Below, one piece after another: positions 59,434 to 64,000 of a DNA stretch of 64,000 nt. The notes beneath the pieces were generated by a model. The model saw only the letters and a program-made list of their open reading frames with translations. It made no database searches and was not told the DNA's origin. Made by a program: the position numbers and the translations under genes. Each line of letters starts with the position of its first letter. Positions within the stretch are counted from its first letter, which is position 1. Source of the DNA: Aquincola agrisoli (GTDB lineage: Bacteria; Pseudomonadota; Gammaproteobacteria; Burkholderiales; Burkholderiaceae_C); contig NZ_JAZIBG010000020.1 of NCBI RefSeq assembly GCF_036621135.1, forward strand, positions 62,001-126,000, written 5' to 3'.

Positions 59434-60354
59434 TCATGCCAGCCCCGAGACGCGGGCCCACGCGGCCGTGGCGTCGGCCAGCCAGGCTTCGCGAGAGCCG
59501 GTGGACGCCGTCGCCACCGAGCCCAGGCCGAGCGTCGCAGCGGCCGCACGCAGGGCTTGCAGCACGTCGGCAGGCGTTTCGAGGCGCAGCGGGGCCGCGC
59601 CGTTCTGCTTCGACAGCTTGTCGCCATCCGGTGCGAGCACCAGCGGCGTGTGCAGGTAGCGCGGCAGCGGCAGGCCCAGCAGGCGCTGCAGGTGGATCTG
59701 CCGCGGCGTGTTGTCGGCCAGGTCTTCGCCGCGGACGACATCGGTGATCCGCTGCGCGGCGTCGTCGACCACCACCGCCAGCTGGTAGGCCCACAGGCCG
59801 TCGGCCCGGCGCACGACGAAGTCGCCCACGGCGTGGGTCAGGTCCTGGTGCTGGGGGCCGAGGCGGCGGTCGTGCCAGTCGATGGCGACGGGCGATTCGT
59901 CGGTGCCGCAGCGAACGCGCCAGGCGCGGGCAGGCCTGCCGTGCAAGCCATGCCGGCAGGTGCCCGGGTAGACCAGCTCGCCATGCTTGGCCGGCGCGCG
60001 GCCCTGCGCCACCAGTGCGGCCTCGATCTCCTTGCGCGTGCAGCCGCACGGATAGGCCATGCCGTGCAGGCGCAACCGCTCCAGCGCAGCGGCATAGGCG
60101 TCGCCACGCAGTGATTGCCACCAGGGCGGTTCGTCCGGCTGCAGGCCCAGCCGTTCGAGCTGCTGCAGGATCGAAGGATCGGCACCCGGCACGCAGCGAG
60201 GCGTGTCGACGTCCTCGATGCGCACCAGCCAGCGGCCGCGGTGTGCCCGCGCGTCGAGCCAGCTGGCGAGCGCGGCGACCAGCGAGCCGGCGTGCAGCAG
60301 CCCGGTGGGCGAGGGCGCGAAGCGGCCGCGGTAGCCGGGTGCGGTCCGCGGCAC
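59434..60354 (-). CDS. gluQ: Glutamyl-Q tRNA(Asp) synthetase
   Basis: A 306-residue truncated glutamyl-tRNA synthetase paralogue that glutamylates queuosine on tRNA-Asp. HIGH-like motif FAPSPTGLLHAG, zinc cluster CGCTRKE...YPGTCR, and KMSKS-like DKLSKQNG. There is no anticodon-binding domain, as expected. GTG 60354, two bases after the LysR stop, gives the normal N-terminus (VPRTAPGYRGRFAPSPTG). Confidence 0.93.
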   Translation of the reverse strand: MPRTAPGYRGRFAPSPTGLLHAGSLVAALASWLDARAHRGRWLVRIEDVDTPRCVPGADPSILQQLERLGLQPDEPPWWQSLRGDAYAAALERLRLHGMAYPCGCTRKEIEAALVAQGRAPAKHGELVYPGTCRHGLHGRPARAWRVRCGTDESPVAIDWHDRRLGPQHQDLTHAVGDFVVRRADGLWAYQLAVVVDDAAQRITDVVRGEDLADNTPRQIHLQRLLGLPLPRYLHTPLVLAPDGDKLSKQNGAAPLRLETPADVLQALRAAAATLGLGSVATASTGSREAWLADATAAWARVSGLA

Positions 60355-60356
60355 GC

Positions 60357-61346
60357 TCAATCCACCCGCTGCGGCAGGCCCGTGTGGCGCTCGAGCAGGG
60401 CCTGCCGGGTGGTCGGGCTCTCCAGCTGCTGCAGCCACCAGCCCAGCGCCAGCCCCTGCGCCGCCTTCTTCGGCTGCGGTGCCGCATCGGCGCGCCAGGC
60501 GTAGCCGAAGCGCGCGCGCTCGCGGGAGCGTTCGACCTGCTTGACGACGAGCCGGCCGGCGCCGATGTGTTCGCGCGCCAGCGGCTCCGGAACGAAGCCG
60601 CAGCCGAGGCAGCGGATCTGTGCCTCGATCTTGGCCTGGGTGCTGGCGACGGTGAAGACGTCCTGGCCAGGCAGCAGGTTCACCGTGACCGGCGACAGCC
60701 GGTGCGCCGAGTCGGCCACCGCCACGGCGCGGTGGCGCAGCAGTTCGGCGTCGCTGATCGGCACGTCGAGCGCCGCCAGCGGGTGGTGCGGCGCGACGGC
60801 GAACACGAAGTCGATCTCGCCGAGCGGCCGCATCTCGATGCCGACGGGCGGTGCGCCGCCCAGGCTGACGCCGATGGCCAGGTCGGCCTGGCCCGAGACC
60901 AGCGCCTCCCAGGTGCCGGCGAGCACCTCGGTGCGCAGCCGCATCCGCGTGCCGGGGCCTTCGTCGCCGTCGGTGCGCATCGCGAAGAAGGCTTCGCAGA
61001 GCTCGAACAGCGTCAGCCGGGAGATCACGCCGTCCGCCGCGATCGTCAGTGCCGACTCCCAGCCGGTGGCCACCCGCTTGACCCGGTTGGCCACCGCATC
61101 CATCTCGGCGAGCAGCCGGCGGCCTTCGTTGAGCAGTTCCTCCCCCGCCGCCGTGAGCCGCGCCTGGCCGGAGCGCCGGTCGAACAGCAGCACGTCCAGC
61201 GCATCTTCGAGCTGGCGCACGCTGTAGGTCAGCGCGGACGGCACCTTGCCCAGTTCGCGCGCGGCGGCCGCGAAGCTGCCCAGCCGGCCGATGGTGTCCA
61301 TCATCGTCAGGGCTTCGGGCGTCAGGGCGTTGCGTCGGTCGGGCAT
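60357..61346 (-). CDS. LysR-family transcriptional regulator
   Basis: A 329-residue LysR protein. The DNA-binding part has IGRLGSFAAAARELGKVPSALTYSVRQLEDALDVLLFDRR, and the effector domain ends near residue 300 with a Trp-rich tail. It is divergent from the pirin-FMN reductase pair across 87 bases that hold the dyad GCGCTT-C-AAGCGC (61368-61380). It probably regulates those genes. It precedes gluQ by two bases in the same strand. Confidence 0.9.
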   Translation of the reverse strand: MPDRRNALTPEALTMMDTIGRLGSFAAAARELGKVPSALTYSVRQLEDALDVLLFDRRSGQARLTAAGEELLNEGRRLLAEMDAVANRVKRVATGWESALTIAADGVISRLTLFELCEAFFAMRTDGDEGPGTRMRLRTEVLAGTWEALVSGQADLAIGVSLGGAPPVGIEMRPLGEIDFVFAVAPHHPLAALDVPISDAELLRHRAVAVADSAHRLSPVTVNLLPGQDVFTVASTQAKIEAQIRCLGCGFVPEPLAREHIGAGRLVVKQVERSRERARFGYAWRADAAPQPKKAAQGLALGWWLQQLESPTTRQALLERHTGLPQRVD

Positions 61347-61367
61347 CGCTTCATGTTATTTGAATGG

Positions 61368-61380
61368 GCGCTTCAAGCGC
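61368..61380. promoter_or_regulatory. Short dyad in the LysR-pirin divergent spacer
   Basis: GCGCTT and AAGCGC flank a single C. Candidate core of the LysR site; with six-base arms in GC-rich DNA the call is weak. Confidence 0.3.
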
Positions 61381-61433
61381 GTTGGCGGCGGCAGCCGGGG
61401 CGGCTCCTACAGTGGATCCGTTCTGGAGCACCC

Positions 61434-62156
61434 ATGATCACCCTGCGCACGAGTGACGACCGCGGTTACGTCGACCACGGCTGGTTGAAGAGCCACCACA
61501 GCTTTTCCTTTGCCGACTACCACGATCCGGCGCAGGTCGGCTGGGGCAACCTGCGTGTGCTCAACGAGGTCCGCATCGGGCCCGGCACGGGCCTCGGCAC
61601 CCATGGCCACCGGGACATGGAAATCATCACCTATGTGCTCGACGGGACCCTGGTGCATCGCAACGACGCGGGAGGTGGTGCGGGCCGTGTGGGCTGTCCG
61701 GACCTGATCCGCCCCGGCGACGTGCAACGCCTGACGGCTGGCACCGGCGTGCGGCACAGCGAGTTCAATCTCTCCCGTGAGGCCACGGCGCACGTCCTTC
61801 AGATCTGGCTGCTGCCCGCGGAGCGCGGCCTGCCGCCGGGGTGTGCACAGAAGCATGTCGATGCGGCGGCAAGGCGGGGGCGACTTTTGCTGTTGGGGGC
61901 GCCGGGCGGCGAGGGCGGCGCCGTCTGCTTGAACGCCGAGGCGCGCTTCCATGCGGGGCTGTTCGACGGCGACGAGCACGCCGAACTGGCGCTGGATCCG
62001 CGCCGCCCGGCCTATGTGCACCTGGCGCGTGGCAAGCTGGAGGTCAACGGCCTGCCGCTGCGCGGCGGCGACGCGGCGTGTGTGCAAGACGAGTGCAGGC
62101 TCGTGTTCGGCGCCGGGCAGGGGGCCGAGGTCCTGGTGTTCGAACTGGCTGCCTGA
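61434..62156 (+). CDS. Pirin family protein (YhhW-like)
   Basis: A 240-residue double-cupin protein. The N-terminal cupin has SHHSFSFADYHDPAQVGWGNLRVLNEVRIGPGTGLGTHGHRDMEIITYVLDG, with the metal His/Glu set, and GTGVRHSEFN. Relatives show quercetinase activity or redox-dependent roles. Followed after 20 bases by an NADPH-dependent FMN reductase gene, the usual pair next to a divergent LysR. Confidence 0.93.
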   Translation: MITLRTSDDRGYVDHGWLKSHHSFSFADYHDPAQVGWGNLRVLNEVRIGPGTGLGTHGHRDMEIITYVLDGTLVHRNDAGGGAGRVGCPDLIRPGDVQRLTAGTGVRHSEFNLSREATAHVLQIWLLPAERGLPPGCAQKHVDAAARRGRLLLLGAPGGEGGAVCLNAEARFHAGLFDGDEHAELALDPRRPAYVHLARGKLEVNGLPLRGGDAACVQDECRLVFGAGQGAEVLVFELAA

Positions 62157-62176
62157 CAGCCTCGAGAGGAGAAGAC

Positions 62177-62764
62177 ATGCTGAAGGTTCTGGTGATGGCG
62201 GGGAGTGCCCGCCAGGGTGCGCTCAGCGGCCGTCTGGCGGCGGCAGGGGCGGCGGTGCTGGCCGCGCAAGGGGCGCAGACCACGACGCTCGATCTGCGGG
62301 CGCTGGCGCTCCCGATCTACGACGGCGACCTCGAGGCGGCGCACGGCGTGCCCGCACCGGCCGTCCGGCTGCGCGATGCCGTGGCCGGCCACGACGCCTT
62401 GCTGCTCGTGACCCCGGAGTACAACGGATTTCCGACGCCGCTGTTCGTCAACGCGTTCGACTGGCTGTCGCGGGTGCCCGCCGATGCCGGCGGCCCGCAG
62501 GGCTTGGCAGCCACGGCGGGCAAGGTGGCGGCGGTGCTGAGCAGTTCACCGGGCGCCCTCGGCGGCTTGCGCAGCCTGAACTACGTGCGCCAGTACCTGC
62601 AGATGGCTTTCGGAATGTGGGTGGTGCCCCAGCAGCTTGCGCTGGGGCAAGCGGCCGCGGCCTTCGACGAGCGCGGCGGGCTGAAGGATCCCCGACAGGC
62701 GCAGACGCTGGAGCGGGTGATGCAGGCTTTGCTGCAGGCGGCCCCGGCACTGCGCGCCCCCTGA
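62177..62764 (+). CDS. NADPH-dependent FMN reductase family protein
   Basis: A 195-residue flavodoxin-fold flavoprotein: LVMAGSARQGALSGRLA phosphate-binding loop, TPEYNGFPTPLFVNAFDWLSR and a later SSPGALGGLRSLNYVRQYLQMAFG. The family reduces FMN, quinones or chromate with NAD(P)H. GAGGAGAAG precedes the ATG. It is in operon with the pirin gene. Confidence 0.92.
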   Translation: MLKVLVMAGSARQGALSGRLAAAGAAVLAAQGAQTTTLDLRALALPIYDGDLEAAHGVPAPAVRLRDAVAGHDALLLVTPEYNGFPTPLFVNAFDWLSRVPADAGGPQGLAATAGKVAAVLSSSPGALGGLRSLNYVRQYLQMAFGMWVVPQQLALGQAAAAFDERGGLKDPRQAQTLERVMQALLQAAPALRAP

Positions 62765-62846
62765 TGCATCGGCGCCACACGGGCGCCTGCTGGAAGCGTG
62801 ATCTCGTGAACAGCCCTGCCGTCAAGGCACACCTTTCACAGCAGGG

Positions 62847-62864
62847 GTAAACCCTAGGGTTTAC
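62847..62864. promoter_or_regulatory. 18-base perfect palindrome upstream of DUF3563
   Basis: GTAAACCCTAGGGTTTAC is a perfect palindrome 59 bases before the DUF3563 start, followed by a further GGGTTAAC half-site (62877-62884) on the same helix face region. It looks like an operator; the regulator is unknown. Confidence 0.5.
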
Positions 62865-62922
62865 ACTTACATCAAGGGTTAACACCTAGATTGACCTTCT
62901 TGCTGAGTCGAAAGAGATCGCT

Positions 62923-63105
62923 ATGAACACGTTTTTTCAGTTGGTGAACCATCTGTTCCGCCCGGACCAGGGCGCCGCCGCACGCGAGGAGGCCTACTTG
63001 GCCGAGTCGGTCGACATCTACGACCTGGAACGCCGCATGCGCGAGCTGGACGACCGCCGGCTGAACCCGCAATGGGGTTCGCTGGTGTCGCACGGCACGG
63101 CCTGA
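62923..63105 (+). CDS. DUF3563 small protein
   Basis: A 60-residue protein: MNTFFQLVNHLFRPDQGAAAREEAYLAESVDIYDLERRMRELDDR. The core AYLAESVDIYDLERRMRELD is the mark of DUF3563, a short family found mainly in Burkholderiales. It is predicted amphipathic-helical, with no known activity. The strong palindrome upstream suggests tight regulation. Confidence 0.8.
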   Translation: MNTFFQLVNHLFRPDQGAAAREEAYLAESVDIYDLERRMRELDDRRLNPQWGSLVSHGTA

Positions 63106-63114
63106 CCGGCTTCT

Positions 63115-63984
63115 TCAGCGCGCCAGGAAGGCGCGCACGGGTGCCAGCGAGGCGACAGGGTTCTCTTGCTGCGGAAGGCGGCCGAGTGCCGGCAGCCGCA
63201 TGAGCGTCACGTTCGGCGGCATGGCGGCCCAGCGGTTGGCCTCGGCGGGTGGTAGTCCGCCGTCAGTTGTGCCCCACATCAGCAGCACTGGCCTGTCCAC
63301 GCGCCGCAGCAGTGCCGTGAGGTCGGATCCGGGCTGCCCGCTTTCATATCCCAGTTGCAGCAACTGATGGTGCAGCGCGCGGCGATTGCCCTCGCGCAGC
63401 AGCAGTTCGAAGCTGCGGTCGACCTGTTCTGCCGTGACCTTTGCGGGGTCTGCGTACTGCGTCGACAGCATCGCGGCGACGGCGTCGCGCGGCAGCAGTG
63501 ATTCGAGCAGCCAGTGCAGCACCGGCAGCCTGGCGGCGGTGAAGAGTGCAGGCTCCGGCACGGCCCGCCACGGCAGCCCCGTCGGGTCCAGCAGCACCAG
63601 CTTGTCCACGCGCTGCGGTGCGATCGCCGCGATGTGCGCCGCGACGTCGCCGCCCCGGCCGTTGCCTGCCAGCTGCACCCGCTGCAGCTTCAGCGCGTCC
63701 AGCGCGGCCAGCACGAACTGCGCGGTCGTCTCGAGGCGGTAGTCGCCGTCGCCGCGGGGGCCGGTGAGGCCCGAGCCCGGCAGATCGAGGCTGACGACGC
63801 GCCGATCGCGTCGCAGCGCGGCAGCCCATGCTTCCCAGGTATGCAGGCTGCTGCCGAGGCCGTGCAGCAGCACGAGCGGCACCGCGTCGTGCACCGGGCC
63901 TTCGTCGCGCAGGTGCACGACCTGCCCGTCGAGCTCGATGAAGTCCGACGGCGGCGGAGCCCAGCGCGCCACCAGCGACTGCAC
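63115..63984 (-). CDS. Alpha/beta-hydrolase-fold protein with lost catalytic Ser and His; 5' end may leave window
   Basis: A 289-residue alpha/beta-hydrolase fold: VPLVLLHGLGSSLHTWEAW with the oxyanion HG, VVSLDLPGSGLTGP, the elbow LAGNGRGGDVAAHI, acidic WGTTDGGLPP, and RLPALGRLPQQENP. In active relatives the elbow is GNSxGG and the last block has GHLPQ. Here Ser is Gly and His is Arg, so hydrolysis is not expected. It may have become a binding or structural protein. GTG 63984 is the only start seen; the frame stays open to the window edge, so the true start may lie outside. Confidence 0.75.
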   Translation of the reverse strand: MQSLVARWAPPPSDFIELDGQVVHLRDEGPVHDAVPLVLLHGLGSSLHTWEAWAAALRRDRRVVSLDLPGSGLTGPRGDGDYRLETTAQFVLAALDALKLQRVQLAGNGRGGDVAAHIAAIAPQRVDKLVLLDPTGLPWRAVPEPALFTAARLPVLHWLLESLLPRDAVAAMLSTQYADPAKVTAEQVDRSFELLLREGNRRALHHQLLQLGYESGQPGSDLTALLRRVDRPVLLMWGTTDGGLPPAEANRWAAMPPNVTLMRLPALGRLPQQENPVASLAPVRAFLAR

Positions 63985-64000
63985 CGGGCGGTCGGGCGCG

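Noticed and set aside
60015..62156. A 700-codon plus-strand frame extending the pirin gene upstream through gluQ and the LysR gene
   Set aside because: The upstream part is antisense shadow; the pirin family starts at ATG 61434 (MITLRTSDDRGYVDHGW).
62851..62860. ACCCTAGGGT resembling telomere-type CCCTA repeats
   Set aside because: Single palindrome, not a tandem array; an operator explains it better.
1..64000. tRNA, rRNA, CRISPR arrays, insertion sequences and prophage genes
   Set aside because: I scanned for tRNA-like cloverleaf context, tandem spaced repeats, transposase/integrase motifs and phage structural genes and saw none; a covariance-model search would be needed to exclude small RNAs.

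Overview
The window is very GC-rich, gene-dense bacterial chromosome. Protein families and gene order point to a betaproteobacterium of the order Burkholderiales: argF-argD-DUF3579-rpsT-murJ, hda-HAD-pcnB-folK, rpsP-rimM-trmD-rplS, Bug/TctC solute-binding proteins and a DUF3563 peptide. No rRNA, tRNA, CRISPR array or insertion sequence was recognised, and no stretch over about 300 bases lacks a gene.

Layout. 0-2.7 kb: two tandem L,D-transpeptidase paralogues and small secreted or cytosolic proteins. 2.8-5.9 kb: FrnE-like DsbA protein, alpha/beta hydrolase and an MFS exporter with an odd N-terminus, behind an AT-rich promoter island. 6.0-7.0 kb: an ArgP/IciA-type LysR gene broken by two frameshifts. 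7.1-10.5 kb: OmpR/QseC-type two-component pair and an MgtC/DUF4010 membrane protein. 10.5-18.2 kb: a 2019-residue hybrid histidine kinase with a degenerate protein-kinase head, behind an orphan family-5 solute-binding protein. 18.4-19.9 kb: DegP/MucD-type protease.

19.9-27.9 kb is the most distinctive metabolic region. It has a LysR regulator divergent from a minus-strand operon: PrpF-like isomerase (reading without a stop into a Bug solute-binding protein), a 51-residue porin-like remnant, MaoC-type hydratase, class III CoA-transferase, CitE-like CoA lyase and a fumarase/adenylosuccinate-lyase superfamily enzyme. The set resembles CoA-dependent catabolism of a branched or unsaturated di/tricarboxylate, of the itaconate, mesaconate or aconitate kind. 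A thioesterase and a MATE exporter follow. At 29.5-33.7 kb, tctBA (no adjacent tctC) is divergent from a TctD/TctE-like two-component pair.

33.7-63 kb is mostly housekeeping: esterase, OmpA-like protein, arginine synthesis, S20, MurJ, SirB1, Hda, HAD phosphatase, poly(A) polymerase, FolK, deoxynucleoside kinase, a DUF47-Pit phosphate operon with a PHO-box-like repeat, the S16-RimM-TrmD-L19 operon, a CoA pyrophosphatase, CobD-like protein, RsgA, M48 protease, oligoribonuclease and RhlE-type helicase. An enolase-superfamily gene with a divergent GntR/FadR regulator, FKBP, GluQ, a LysR-pirin-FMN reductase locus, DUF3563 and a catalytically degenerate alpha/beta hydrolase complete it.

Several genes show apparent frame lesions (the argP-like gene, the MFS/hydrolase junction, the PrpF/Bug junction). 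These could be true decay or base-calling errors in GC-rich runs, and raw reads would decide.
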